Source: Vibrio xiamenensis
Lineage (GTDB): Bacteria; Pseudomonadota; Gammaproteobacteria; Enterobacterales; Vibrionaceae
Length of the DNA stretch: 64,000 nucleotides
Direction of reading: 5' to 3'
Assembly: GCF_900100015.1 (NCBI RefSeq)
Contig: NZ_FNDD01000002.1
Coordinates: forward strand, 1-64,000
Positions 8,895 through 18,164 of the stretch are shown here, one piece after another. Positions within the stretch are counted from its first letter, which is position 1. Every line of letters starts with the position of its first letter. The notes under the pieces were generated by a model. That model was given only the letters and a program-made list of their open reading frames with translations, was not told the origin of the DNA and made no database searches. Made by a program: the position numbers and the translations under genes.

Positions 8895-9546
8895 TCAATA
8901 CGCCTCCCTGTAGTCGAATACACCCTTCCATATGCTTAGCCACGTGCTCACTGTGCGTCACCAGTAATAACGTGCAATTTAGCTGGCGAGTGAGTGAGGT
9001 CAATAAACGCATCACCGCTTCCGCATTGCGTTCATCTAAGCTTCCGGTTGGTTCGTCTGCTAGCAGAATTTGTGGCTCCATGTACAAAGCACGAGCAATC
9101 GCCGCGCGTTGCTGTTGTCCACCCGAGGCCTCTTCTGGATAGCGACCAAGTAGAGGCATGAGATTCAGTGACGTGACAATTTGGCGCCACAGCCCTTCAT
9201 TCTCAGGCAGACCTTTAAGCTGACGGCAAAAACGAATGTTATCGGCGATGTTAAGCGTTGGAAGCAAGTTAAACTGCTGAAAGATAAGACCAATATTGTT
9301 ACGGCGATACGCGGTACGTCGAGTTTCGGTAACTTCGTGCATGGCAAAATTCGGAAACAGAATTTCACCAGAATCCACAGTATCTAGCCCTGCTATCATA
9401 TTCAGCAAGGTACTTTTACCGGAACCGCTTTCCCCCATCAGGGCAACTTGTTCACCACGGTCTAAAAACAACTCAGCGCCCTGTAAAACCGGGTGAAATT
9501 CTCCACCATCCACATAGCCTTTACAGAGATCTTTAAGTTGTAACAT
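8875..9546 (-). CDS. ABC transporter ATP-binding protein (AttE-like, LolD/MacB type)
   Basis: A 223-residue ATPase, first gene of the operon. It has a Walker A motif GESGSGKST, a Q-loop in FQQFNLLPTL, the ABC signature ASGGQQQRAAIARAL (first residue varied from LSGGQ), Walker B ILLADEPTGSLD, and the H-loop in LVTHSEHVA. The size and the FNLLPTL segment place it with the LolD/MacB-type ATPases that drive FtsX-like permeases rather than with importers. It would power the adjoining 817-residue permease. Confidence 0.9.
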   Translation of the reverse strand: MLQLKDLCKGYVDGGEFHPVLQGAELFLDRGEQVALMGESGSGKSTLLNMIAGLDTVDSGEILFPNFAMHEVTETRRTAYRRNNIGLIFQQFNLLPTLNIADNIRFCRQLKGLPENEGLWRQIVTSLNLMPLLGRYPEEASGGQQQRAAIARALYMEPQILLADEPTGSLDERNAEAVMRLLTSLTRQLNCTLLLVTHSEHVAKHMEGCIRLQGGVLNVMARS

Positions 9547-9669
9547 TCAACATCTCACATTCGTTTCATAGGGGTATGTGAGCCTACACCAAAACCGCGC
9601 TGGTAGAAAGTGTTTTGGCGGTAGCGTCACAATCTATGCAACTAATATCGTTAACAAAGTCATCTATGC

Positions 9670-9886
9670 TCAATTCTCAATCAGGTTACGCATCCATTTC
9701 TGGCTACGTAGCCGATACAAAGATCCAAACCACTTCACCGCTTCTTCAGTCAGACACAGCCAATACATCCACCAAGCCGCGGCTTGAAAACATAATACGT
9801 TGCAGCGTAATCGGTAAAGCGATAGTGATCAGTCGACGCAGAAAGTCGCCTTTAGTATGCTGTAACGCAGTGGAAAACAAAGACAA
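9670..9886 (-). pseudogene. Remnant of a MATE-family efflux transporter with an internal deletion
   Basis: Read on the minus strand, about 48 codons from a TTG at 9886 encode a MATE-type N-terminus (FLRRLITIALPITLQRIMF, then SSRGLVDVLAV) and hit a stop almost at once. In another frame the same region continues as EEAVKWFGSLYRLRSQKWM up to a stop at 9670, which looks like the hydrophilic C-terminal tail of such a transporter. The roughly 1.2 kb encoding the remaining membrane helices is missing, and the ends join near the bases TATTGGC. A GGAG ribosome site still precedes the TTG. It cannot make a transporter. Confidence 0.62.
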
Positions 9887-9987
9887 AGTATCACTCCGTG
9901 AATAAATGGCTGACGATGGGAAATTGAAGTGGCCGTTAATATACTGAGATGTTGATAGCCAAACTAGCGAAATCACAGGGGTTGAAA

Positions 9988-11430
9988 GTGAAGAAAATTT
10001 TGGTTTTGGGCGCATCAGGCTACGTCGGTTCGCAGTTACTACGCCAACTGATTGACGAAGGTCATCAAGTCACCGCAGGCGCACGTCAACTCAACTATTT
10101 GAAAGCACGCACCAAAAGTCATCCGCTGCTTGAATACCAATACATTGACTTGAGTGACCGTCAAGCCACTTTGGATTTGGTGCGCGATTTTGATGTGGTG
10201 TACTTTTTGGTTCACGGGATGGCGCATGGCCACGATTTTATCGATTATGAACTCGCATTAGCCGAAAACTTTCGTGATGCGCTGGCAAACAGCCAAGTAA
10301 AGCACGTGATCTATTTAAGTGCGCTGCAACCGCAGACCGCCCATTCTGATCATTTAGAAGCGCGGCGCAAAACCGGTGACATCATTCGCCAAACCCAAGT
10401 GCCAGTGACAGAACTGCGCGCCGGCGTCATCATTGGCCCAGGCTCTGCCGCATTTGAGATTATGCGCGATTTTGTTTACAACCTACCGATTCTTATTACC
10501 CCTAAATGGGTCGATTCCAAAGCCAATCCAATTGCGCTGGATAACCTCAACCATTACTTGTTAGCACTCAGTCACCACGCTCCTGACCAGCATCAATGCT
10601 ATGAAGTTGGCGGGCCGGACGTTCTCAGTTATCGAGAACAATTTCAGATCCTTTGCCAGCAAAGTCATCACCCTTATCGACTGCTCGCAACCCGCTGGCT
10701 TACGCCATCGATGGCATCGAAATGGTTAAGCTTAATTACCTCAGTGCCCGCCTCAATTGGTAGTGCGCTACTCTCAGGGCTTGAGCACGATTTTATTGCC
10801 GATAATCGCGCTATCGATAAACGCTTTCCACAAAATCTAATAAATTTCGAGCAAATGGTGCGCGTCAGCCTGAACCAAGAAGGTCAATTTGTGCGCAGCG
10901 ATGTATGGGGGTTTGACCCCGCTGCGCTCAAACGCTGGCAACCGGGATTTGGTTACTACCCAAAACAGACCGGAGCCAGCATTGATACCGAGTTAACGGC
11001 CAAGGAACTGTGGCAAATCATTCAAACCATTGGCAGTAAAGAGCAAGGTTATTTCTTTGCCAATGCGCTGTGGCGAACTCGCGAATGGCTCGATGTCTTA
11101 TTTGGTGCGGGAAGGCCGATTCGCCGCTCTCCACCCGGGCCAGATTTAATGGTTGGCGATTATATTGATTCCTGGAAAGTGATTCGCTGTGAGAAAGCAC
11201 GCTTTTTATCGCTATTTTTTGGTATGAAAGGTCCTGGCCTTGGACGCCTAGAATTTACCATTAGCGATCTAGGCGACAAACGCCGCCTTAATGTCACGGC
11301 TTGGTGGCACCCCAAAGGCTTTCCCGGCCTTGTGTATTGGTTTGCGATGATGCCCGCTCACCTATTTATTTTTAAAGGTATGGTACGTGCGATTGTGCGA
11401 AAAGCGCGCCGAGCAAAGAAAACAACCTAA
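9988..11430 (+). CDS. NAD(P)-binding SDR/NmrA-like protein with C-terminal DUF2867
   Basis: A 480-residue protein. The Rossmann nucleotide-binding motif VLGASGYVG lies at the very N-terminus, and the SDR-like domain spans about residues 1-300. The C-terminal part (RTREWLDVLFGAGRPIRRSPPG onward, with a TAWWHPKGFPGLVYWFAMMP segment) matches DUF2867. I chose the GTG start because AGGGG lies six bases upstream and homologues begin KKILVLGASGYVG; an in-frame ATG 13 codons upstream lacks a ribosome site. The substrate is not known. The gene stands alone beside the MATE remnant. Confidence 0.85.
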   Translation: MKKILVLGASGYVGSQLLRQLIDEGHQVTAGARQLNYLKARTKSHPLLEYQYIDLSDRQATLDLVRDFDVVYFLVHGMAHGHDFIDYELALAENFRDALANSQVKHVIYLSALQPQTAHSDHLEARRKTGDIIRQTQVPVTELRAGVIIGPGSAAFEIMRDFVYNLPILITPKWVDSKANPIALDNLNHYLLALSHHAPDQHQCYEVGGPDVLSYREQFQILCQQSHHPYRLLATRWLTPSMASKWLSLITSVPASIGSALLSGLEHDFIADNRAIDKRFPQNLINFEQMVRVSLNQEGQFVRSDVWGFDPAALKRWQPGFGYYPKQTGASIDTELTAKELWQIIQTIGSKEQGYFFANALWRTREWLDVLFGAGRPIRRSPPGPDLMVGDYIDSWKVIRCEKARFLSLFFGMKGPGLGRLEFTISDLGDKRRLNVTAWWHPKGFPGLVYWFAMMPAHLFIFKGMVRAIVRKARRAKKTT

Positions 11431-11487
11431 ACACGCATCTTTTGGGCGAGCAACAGCCTAAAAATAGACACATTCGCATCTAACAAC

Positions 11488-11517
11488 AAAAAGGCCGCAA
11501 TCACGCGACCTTTCATT
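11488..11517 (-). terminator. Probable terminator of poxB
   Basis: An imperfect hairpin (AAAGG and CGC arms closing on GCG and CCTTT with one mismatch) lies just after the poxB stop in the minus direction. It could also serve the upstream plus-strand gene. Confidence 0.5.
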
Positions 11518-11529
11518 TTTAAAATAGAT

Positions 11530-13254
11530 TTAGCGTAGCCAGTTCGTTTTACTCAACTCGACAATTTCATCTCCGCGACCATTGATGATCGCTTTCATCA
11601 TATAGAGGCTAAATCCTTTGGCATGTTCCATTTTGATTTGTGGTGGCATGGCCAATTCTTGCTTCGCAGTGTCTACTTCAAGCACTACTGGCCCCGGATA
11701 GTTGACCGTTTCGGCCAGCGCGCCAGGCAGCGCTTCGGGATCTGAAACATGAATACCCTTGATACCACACGCATTGGCAATATTGGCAAAGCTCGGATTG
11801 TCCAAGTCGGTGTCGTCTGACAAATAGCCGCCTGCTTTCATTTCCATTGCCACAAAACCCAATGAGCGATTGTTAAACACCACAATTTTAATTGGCAAGT
11901 TTAACTGTTTAAGCGACAACAAATCGCCCATCAGCATCGAAAAGCCCCCATCACCACACATGGCAATCACCTGACGCTCACGGTCTACCGCCTGAGCCCC
12001 CATCGCTTGAGACATTGCATTAGCCATCGAGCCGTGATTAAACGAACCGATCAAACGACGTTTGCCATTCATGGCAAGATAACGCGCCGCCCAAACGGTT
12101 GGCGTGCCGACATCACACGTAAAAATCGCATCCTTCGCGGCATGTTCACTGACAAGACGCGCCAAATATTGTGGGTGAATCAAGTTATGCGAAGTTTTGC
12201 CACTGGCCAAATCGTCCAGATCTTTACGAGCGCTTTGATAATTGGCTAAGCAACTTTTTAAGTGTTTATCTGAACGTCCGGTATGAATCAATGGCAGCAA
12301 TTTTTGCAGGGTGGTTTTGGTATCGCCCACCACACCAAAATCGATTTGCGCATGACGCCCCAATGAAGCCGGATTGTGGTCAATCTGGACAATTTTGGCT
12401 TTCTCAGGATAAAACTCTCGATAAGGAAAACTGGTGCCGATCAAAAGTAGTGTATCGGCTTGCTCCATCGCATGGTAACCCGATGCAAATCCGATCAACC
12501 CGGTCATTCCGACATCGTATGGATTGTCGTACTCAAGGTACTCTTTGCCGCGCATTGCGTGCACGATCGGCGCTTGTAGTTTGGCAGCGAGCGCCACCAC
12601 TTGGTCGTGAGCATCTTTCGTCCCAGCCCCGCATAACAACGTAACTTTGCTGCTGTGGTTTAAGCTGTCGGCTAACTGCTCAAGATCGGCGAGCTCTGGA
12701 GTATAAAACGCGGGTTTTGGCAGGCTCCATTTCGGTTTGACGCCCTCTGGCATCGCTTTAAGCGCAACATCGCCCGGCAGAACTAACACCGCCACGTCAT
12801 TATGCAGTATCGCTTGGCGCATCGCGGTTTCTAAAATAAACGGCATCTGCTCTGGGTTTGAAACTAACTCACAGAAAACACTACACTCTTTGAATAGTTC
12901 CTGTGGGTGAGTCTCCTGAAAATAGTTGGTGCCGATTTCTGAAGACGGAATGTGCGCCGCAATCGCCAATACCGGCACTTTATTGCGATGACAATCGTAG
13001 AGGCCATTTATCAAGTGCATATTACCCGGACCACAAGAGCCGGCGCACACCGATAATTTACCAGTGATATGGGCTTCTGCACCCGCAGCAAACGCAGCGA
13101 CCTCTTCGTGTCGAGTACCTAACCATTCAATGCTACCGATTTTTCGTAAACTGTCGCTGATGCCGTTAAGCGAGTCACCAGTGACTCCCCAAATGCGTTC
13201 AACACCGGCTTGGCGCAGCGTGTCGGCAATAAAATACGCAATGCTATTACTCAT
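11530..13254 (-). CDS. poxB: Pyruvate:ubiquinone oxidoreductase PoxB (thiamine-diphosphate dependent)
   Basis: A 574-residue peripheral membrane flavoenzyme that converts pyruvate to acetate and CO2 and passes electrons to ubiquinone. It is close to E. coli PoxB throughout ([28 protein letters not shown] segment, [28 protein letters not shown]). The thiamine-diphosphate motif runs from CGDGGFSML to VVFNN. The C-terminus ([16 protein letters not shown]) keeps the lipid-activated membrane-binding peptide of the E. coli enzyme, which argues for PoxB over acetolactate synthase or other members of this family. It is a single-gene unit; in E. coli it is induced in stationary phase by RpoS, which cannot be judged here. 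Confidence 0.95.
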   Translation of the reverse strand: MSNSIAYFIADTLRQAGVERIWGVTGDSLNGISDSLRKIGSIEWLGTRHEEVAAFAAGAEAHITGKLSVCAGSCGPGNMHLINGLYDCHRNKVPVLAIAAHIPSSEIGTNYFQETHPQELFKECSVFCELVSNPEQMPFILETAMRQAILHNDVAVLVLPGDVALKAMPEGVKPKWSLPKPAFYTPELADLEQLADSLNHSSKVTLLCGAGTKDAHDQVVALAAKLQAPIVHAMRGKEYLEYDNPYDVGMTGLIGFASGYHAMEQADTLLLIGTSFPYREFYPEKAKIVQIDHNPASLGRHAQIDFGVVGDTKTTLQKLLPLIHTGRSDKHLKSCLANYQSARKDLDDLASGKTSHNLIHPQYLARLVSEHAAKDAIFTCDVGTPTVWAARYLAMNGKRRLIGSFNHGSMANAMSQAMGAQAVDRERQVIAMCGDGGFSMLMGDLLSLKQLNLPIKIVVFNNRSLGFVAMEMKAGGYLSDDTDLDNPSFANIANACGIKGIHVSDPEALPGALAETVNYPGPVVLEVDTAKQELAMPPQIKMEHAKGFSLYMMKAIINGRGDEIVELSKTNWLR

Positions 13255-13464
13255 ATACTTTCCTCTTTGACTGACTTTATCGTTTTGAATTGATGAGGAT
13301 TTCCATCAGTGAAAACGTGCTTAAGATCTCACTTTTCCATCATCCTCTTCGACCAAAACTTGTTCAAGTCAAAAATATTTGAATCTTTGCAATATTTTTT
13401 TATAAGAGAGTGTTTTTTAGAATTAATGCAACTATGCCCCATCGCTGGGCATTAAAACGCAGCC

Positions 13465-13493
13465 ACAAAAAAGCCGCTGTCATGCAGCGGCGT
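13465..13493 (-). terminator. Terminator of the bcr-DUF2913 unit
   Basis: GCCGCTG and CAGCGGC form a seven-base stem with a short TCATG loop, followed in the minus direction by six T residues. Confidence 0.85.
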
Positions 13494-13536
13494 GTTATGA
13501 GTAATAAGCTTGGCGGCTTGAATGCTAGTAATGGAC

Positions 13537-14199
13537 TTATTTCACTTGAAAAGAGAGCGGAATTTCCGCAAGCTGAGTCCCTTGATTGGCCGGAAATACT
13601 TTGTATTCACCATGGTATTTCACATTAGACTTGTAGTCGGTGATCTTATGCACCATAAAGCCCGCTTTCGTTGCTGCTTCAACAAAGGCGGCGTGGTGTC
13701 CGCGTACAAACCAACTCATCGGCTTCACCAAGTTTTCACCATCAAAACAAGCCTCGCACTGGTTAGCGCACAGTGCCAACGAATTTTGTCCATCGGTATA
13801 AATTTGTACTTTACCTGCGCCGACCAAAGCTTCCGAAGTCGACACTTCCCAGCCAGCGGCTTCCATACAATCCAAAAACGCCTCAATCGCGCTGTCTTTA
13901 ACCGAGTTTTCTGCTGGGTGGTTAGCGAAAAATTCGGCATAGAAACTCGAAATACGCTGAAAGATCATCATCAAAGCGGCATCGTTACCTTTTGAGCGCC
14001 CAGCTTTTTGCCAGCGCGTCAAATCATCGCCCACACAACGGTCAAAACGCTGATCTTTTAACGCTTTAGTCACCCAACGCACCAAATAGTGATTGTTGGC
14101 CACTGGCGCATTGGCCAATTTGCCGCTTTGGTGTTCGTTGCCAAGCTCTGCTAGAGCGGTGTTGACAAGGTTTTGAATTTCAACGGTATAAGAGGTCAT
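13537..14199 (-). CDS. DUF2913 family protein
   Basis: A 220-residue soluble protein of unknown function. The start chosen (MTSYTVEIQNLVN) overlaps the stop of the MFS pump gene by one base (TAATG), giving a translationally coupled pair. Conserved-looking stretches are ANNHYLVRWVTKALK, RWQKAGRSKGNDAAL, EAFLDCMEAAGWEVSTSE, NSLALCANQCEACFDGE and VKPMSWFVRGHHAAFV, which I recognise as DUF2913, common in Vibrio and enteric bacteria. Three cysteines cluster in the LCANQCEACFDG segment and could bind a metal or react with thiols, but no fold is obvious. Confidence 0.72.
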   Translation of the reverse strand: MTSYTVEIQNLVNTALAELGNEHQSGKLANAPVANNHYLVRWVTKALKDQRFDRCVGDDLTRWQKAGRSKGNDAALMMIFQRISSFYAEFFANHPAENSVKDSAIEAFLDCMEAAGWEVSTSEALVGAGKVQIYTDGQNSLALCANQCEACFDGENLVKPMSWFVRGHHAAFVEAATKAGFMVHKITDYKSNVKYHGEYKVFPANQGTQLAEIPLSFQVK

Positions 14200-15404
14200 T
14201 ACGCTTTTCTTCCAAATATCCAATAGCATGCTGCTGACAGCACAGAACATAAACTCATTACGCATAGCATCGGCCAAACCACGCCTGATGGCATCGCGGC
14301 GACAATCATACCGATAATTGACCCCATGCCAAACCGTAATGTGCCCGCCAGAGAAGACGCTGTGCCAGCAATGCGCGGATAACCGCTCAACAGTAGCCCC
14401 ATTGAGTTACTGCCGATAGTCGAGAGCGTACCGATGTACATCACTACAAACGCTACCGTGCCCCAAAGGCCCCAGCCCCAAACCCAGCAAGAGAGCAGCC
14501 CTAAACCTGCAATAAGCTGCACTGTCAAACCAAAGCGCAGCATGGCATGAGAACCCACTTTACGTACCAGTTTGCCATTGAGTGTGGTCATAAAGATCAT
14601 CGCCACAATATTAAGGCCAAACAGATAACCAAAATGCTCTGGACGCACGCCGTAGATATCGATGTAAACAAATGAACCGGCGGTTAAAAACGCAAACATA
14701 CCTGAAAATGAAAACGCACCGGAGAGCATCAAGCCCATCGCCACTGGATTGGTCAGCAACTTAGAATAGTTGCGCAGCGTGGTCCATAAATGCAGCGGCT
14801 GACGATTTTCAACGGGCAGCGTTTCAGGAATTTTCCACATCACCAGCACAATCACCAAAATGGCAAAGATCACTAAGAACCAAAAAATTGCGCGCCAACC
14901 AAGTAACACCGCGATATGGCCGCCAATCATCGGGGCAATCAGTGGGGCGATGGTGATGACCAAGGTCACGAACGACATAGTGCGAGCAAAATCTTCGCGG
15001 TCAAACATATCGCGGACCACGGCTTGAATGATGACCGCCGCCGCCGCACCAGCAAAACCTTGCGCAGCGCGAACGGTCGTCAGCGCATCGATGCCATGAG
15101 TGGTCGCGCTGACCATAGCCGCAACGCCAAAGAAGAACACGCCAAGCAGTAACACTGGGCGACGACCGAAGCTATCAGCAAGCGGACCATGAATTAACTG
15201 CCCAACAGCAAATCCCATGGTATAAGCCGTCAAGGTGATTTGTACCTCACCGGCTCCAACACCCAAATCCTTGGCAATGGAAGGCATCGCGGGCAAATAC
15301 ATGTCGATCGCCAGCGGTGTTAATGCGCCAATCGCACCTAAAACCAAAAACAGAAAAAAGCTCAGTTTCGGTGCATTTGTTGATGTTGAAGGCTGGGGTT
15401 GCAT
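14199..15404 (-). CDS. bcr: Bcr/CflA-family multidrug efflux transporter (MFS)
   Basis: A 401-residue inner-membrane drug:proton antiporter of the DHA1 family with 12 predicted helices. The N-terminal signature LTPLAIDMYLPAMPSIAKDLG and motif A (GPLADSFGRRPVLLLG) between helices 2 and 3 are those of Bcr/CflA. It sits next to rsuA and radD, the same neighbours bcr has in E. coli, which supports orthology. The start has AGGAG six bases upstream. An eight-base-pair perfect inverted repeat lies 26 bases before the ATG and could regulate it. Confidence 0.92.
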   Translation of the reverse strand: MQPQPSTSTNAPKLSFFLFLVLGAIGALTPLAIDMYLPAMPSIAKDLGVGAGEVQITLTAYTMGFAVGQLIHGPLADSFGRRPVLLLGVFFFGVAAMVSATTHGIDALTTVRAAQGFAGAAAAVIIQAVVRDMFDREDFARTMSFVTLVITIAPLIAPMIGGHIAVLLGWRAIFWFLVIFAILVIVLVMWKIPETLPVENRQPLHLWTTLRNYSKLLTNPVAMGLMLSGAFSFSGMFAFLTAGSFVYIDIYGVRPEHFGYLFGLNIVAMIFMTTLNGKLVRKVGSHAMLRFGLTVQLIAGLGLLSCWVWGWGLWGTVAFVVMYIGTLSTIGSNSMGLLLSGYPRIAGTASSLAGTLRFGMGSIIGMIVAAMPSGVVWPMLCVMSLCSVLSAACYWIFGRKA

Positions 15405-15429
15405 AAATCTCCTGTTCTCTTAACGATGA

Positions 15430-15451
15430 GTACCGCCATAAAAGGCGGTAC
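15430..15451. promoter_or_regulatory. Inverted repeat GTACCGCC-N6-GGCGGTAC before bcr
   Basis: A perfect eight-base inverted repeat with a six-base ATAAAA spacer lies in the presumed 5' leader or promoter of bcr. It has no T-run on either side, so it is a poor terminator and better read as an operator or a leader hairpin. Confidence 0.55.
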
Positions 15452-15577
15452 GTCAGACTATTCTTACATTAAATACAAGCTATTAGGCCGGCTATGCTCA
15501 CTGAAAATGGCGTAAAAAACTAGTTCTAATTAGGAAATAAACTATTTCCTTTGCTTAGTTATTATTTCTAATAACGC

Positions 15578-16279
15578 TTACTTCCAAATAGAGTCAATCT
15601 CTTGCTCTGTCAAAGCACGGTATTCACCAGGCTCTAAGCTCTCATCAAGGATGATGTCACCGATACGTTCTCGGTGTAGATGTTCAACTTTATTGCCAAG
15701 CGCAGCGAACATACGTTTCACTTGGTGATATTTGCCTTCATGAATCGTTAGTAATACTTCATGTTCTTTTGCATCGACGATTTCAAGTTTGGCCGGTTTG
15801 GTCAGTTCGCGCTCATTTCTCAATTCGATACCTTGGGCAAACTGCTCAACGTAGTGCGCTTCAATCGGGTCAACCAACCATACGCGATAGGTTTTCTCGC
15901 ATTTGTGTTTTGGCGAAGTAATACGATGTGACCACTGGCCGTCGTCGGTGATCAAAACTAAACCTGTGGTGTCGACATCCAAACGTCCGGCAAAATGCAG
16001 GTCTTTACTGTTGACTTCATCAAGCAGCGTAAACGCCGTTTGGTTAAAACCATCTTCATGAGAACAAACAAAGCCTTGTGGCTTAAATAACATCAAATAG
16101 CGAGGGCCTGGCTTGGCAAGTTCGCGTCCTTGCCACTCTACACATGCGCCTTCTTGAACTTTAAACGCACCGCTTTTTTGCACGACGTCGTCAACACTGA
16201 CCTCGCCACTTTTAATGATTTTTGTCGCTTCTCTACGTGTTGCACCCAGTGCATCACACAAATATTTATCTAAACGCAT
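15578..16279 (-). CDS. rsuA: 16S rRNA pseudouridine-516 synthase RsuA
   Basis: A 233-residue enzyme that converts U516 of 16S rRNA to pseudouridine during small-subunit assembly. An S4-type RNA-binding domain occupies residues 1-60 (MRLDKYLCDALGATRREATKIIKSG). The catalytic domain carries the motif GRLDVDTTGLVLITDDG with the nucleophilic aspartate. Downstream, EGKYHQVKRMFAALGN is the RsuA-family C-terminal motif. The start at MRLDK is preferred over an upstream in-frame codon because it begins the S4 domain exactly. It is divergent from radD, the E. coli arrangement. Confidence 0.94.
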   Translation of the reverse strand: MRLDKYLCDALGATRREATKIIKSGEVSVDDVVQKSGAFKVQEGACVEWQGRELAKPGPRYLMLFKPQGFVCSHEDGFNQTAFTLLDEVNSKDLHFAGRLDVDTTGLVLITDDGQWSHRITSPKHKCEKTYRVWLVDPIEAHYVEQFAQGIELRNERELTKPAKLEIVDAKEHEVLLTIHEGKYHQVKRMFAALGNKVEHLHRERIGDIILDESLEPGEYRALTEQEIDSIWK

Positions 16280-16352
16280 GAATACCTCATTGTTGCTTGC
16301 TGCGGTATTATAGTCAGCTAACACCAAATAGTTGAGCTATTTCACAGAATTT

Positions 16353-18095
16353 ATGTACACCTTACGCCCTTACCAAGCCGATTCCGTCAAAGCGGTTCTG
16401 CATTACTTTCACAAACACTCCACCCCTGCGGTGATTGTACTTCCCACTGGCGCAGGCAAAAGCTTGGTTATCGCCGAGCTGGCAAGGCTTGCCAAAGGCC
16501 GCGTGCTGGTGCTGGCGCACGTCAAGGAGTTGGTTGAGCAAAACCACGGCAAATACGAAGGCTATGGTCAAAAAGGGGCGATATTTTCTGCAGGGCTTGG
16601 GCGTAAAGAGACCGACCAACAGGTGGTGTTTGCTTCGGTACAATCTGTAGTGCGTAATCTTGACGCGTTTAAAAACCAGTTTTCGCTGCTAGTGATTGAT
16701 GAATGCCACCGCGTGCCAGATGACAAAAGCAGCAGCTATCAAAAAGTCATTAGCCATCTGAGAGAGCTCAATCCTGGAATAAAAGTTCTGGGTTTAACGG
16801 CAACGCCGTATCGCCTCGGAATGGGCTGGATTTATCAGTATCACACTCGTGGTCAAGTGCGCAGTGAAGAACCGCGCTTTTTCCGCGACTGCATTTTTGA
16901 ATTGCCGATCCGCTATCTGCTTGATGAACAGTTTCTCACTCCAGCCAAAATGCTCGATACACCGGTACTGAGTTACGATTTCTCTCAGCTCAAACCTGCC
17001 AATACGGGGCGCTATAAAGAGTCAGAACTCGACAGCGTGATCGATAAAGACAAGCGCGCCACGCCACAAATTATTCACCAAGTGATTGATATGGCGAAAA
17101 CTCGCCAAGGCGTGATGATTTTCGCCGCCACAGTGCGCCATGCGAAAGAGATCCACCAGCTTTTGCCGCAAGGTCAAGCGCAGCTTGTGATTGGCGACAC
17201 GCCAACGCCAGAGCGTGATGACATCATTCAGCGCTTTAAGCAGCGTGAGATCAAATACTTGGTTAACGTATCGGTGCTCACCACCGGGTTTGATGCACCG
17301 CATGTCGATTTGATTGCCATTCTTCGCCCCACCGAATCCATCAGCTTGTATCAACAGATTGTCGGGCGCGGGCTGCGTTTATCACCGGGCAAACATGATT
17401 GTTTGGTGCTGGATTATGCAGGCAATAGCTACGACCTTTACCAGCCAGAAGTCGGCGATCCCAAACCGGACTCCGACAGCGAAATCATCACCATTCCCTG
17501 CCCGGCCTGCGGTTTCAATAATAACTTCTGGGGCAAACTCGATAGCAATGGCTTTTTACTTGAGCACTACGGCCGTAAATGCCAAGGCTTTTTCACTGAC
17601 GAAGACACTGGCGAGCGTGAACACTGTAACTACCGTTTTCGCGCCAAGTATTGCCCTGAGTGCGGCGCCGATAACGACATTGCCGCGCGTATTTGCCATG
17701 AATGCGATGCAACGCTAGTCGACCCAGATAAAAAGCTCAAAGAGGCGCTCAATCTTAAAGATGCATTGGTATTCGAATGTTCCGACATGCAGTTGTCCGT
17801 GCACAAGCTTGAGTCAGGGAAAAGCCAACTCAAAGTCACCTACCTTGGTGACAATCAAGCGCAAGTACATGAGTTTTGGCCGCTTTCGACCCAAAAACAA
17901 AAGGCAGAGTTCAAAAGTCGCTTCGTGCGCCCACATCTTGCCGACAAACACCGCCCGTTTGAAGAAGCCTCACCAAGTAAAATCGTTGCCAATCAACACC
18001 GATTTCGTCCGCCACAATTCGTGATTGCGAGAAAAGTGGGTCGATTCTGGAAAATGCGCGATAAAGTGTTTGAGGATGAGTTGACCCAAGGCTGA
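16353..18095 (+). CDS. radD: DEAD/DEAH-box helicase-like DNA repair protein RadD (YejH)
   Basis: A 580-residue superfamily 2 ATPase, orthologous to E. coli RadD, which binds SSB and helps DNA repair and RecA-mediated strand exchange. It begins MYTLRPYQ. Walker A is LPTGAGKS, motif II is IDECHR, motif III GLTATPYRLG, and motif VI QQIVGRGLRLSPGK. After the helicase core come zinc-ribbon-like cysteine groups: CPACGF near residue 385, then the CPECG and CHEC groups near residues 430-450. The ATG is preferred over the TTG seven codons upstream. Length is close to the E. coli protein (586). Confidence 0.94.
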   Translation: MYTLRPYQADSVKAVLHYFHKHSTPAVIVLPTGAGKSLVIAELARLAKGRVLVLAHVKELVEQNHGKYEGYGQKGAIFSAGLGRKETDQQVVFASVQSVVRNLDAFKNQFSLLVIDECHRVPDDKSSSYQKVISHLRELNPGIKVLGLTATPYRLGMGWIYQYHTRGQVRSEEPRFFRDCIFELPIRYLLDEQFLTPAKMLDTPVLSYDFSQLKPANTGRYKESELDSVIDKDKRATPQIIHQVIDMAKTRQGVMIFAATVRHAKEIHQLLPQGQAQLVIGDTPTPERDDIIQRFKQREIKYLVNVSVLTTGFDAPHVDLIAILRPTESISLYQQIVGRGLRLSPGKHDCLVLDYAGNSYDLYQPEVGDPKPDSDSEIITIPCPACGFNNNFWGKLDSNGFLLEHYGRKCQGFFTDEDTGEREHCNYRFRAKYCPECGADNDIAARICHECDATLVDPDKKLKEALNLKDALVFECSDMQLSVHKLESGKSQLKVTYLGDNQAQVHEFWPLSTQKQKAEFKSRFVRPHLADKHRPFEEASPSKIVANQHRFRPPQFVIARKVGRFWKMRDKVFEDELTQG

Positions 18096-18164
18096 ACATC
18101 ATTCACCCTAAATTCATACTAAAACGCGTAAACTCAAGATAAGTATTTGATAGAGGTAACACTT

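Noticed and set aside
12171..12644. A 157-codon plus-strand frame inside poxB
   Set aside because: Antisense to a clear PoxB gene; composition is that of a shadow frame.
13522..13995. A 157-codon plus-strand frame overlapping DUF2913
   Set aside because: Antisense to the coupled bcr-DUF2913 unit, no ribosome site and no recognisable domain.
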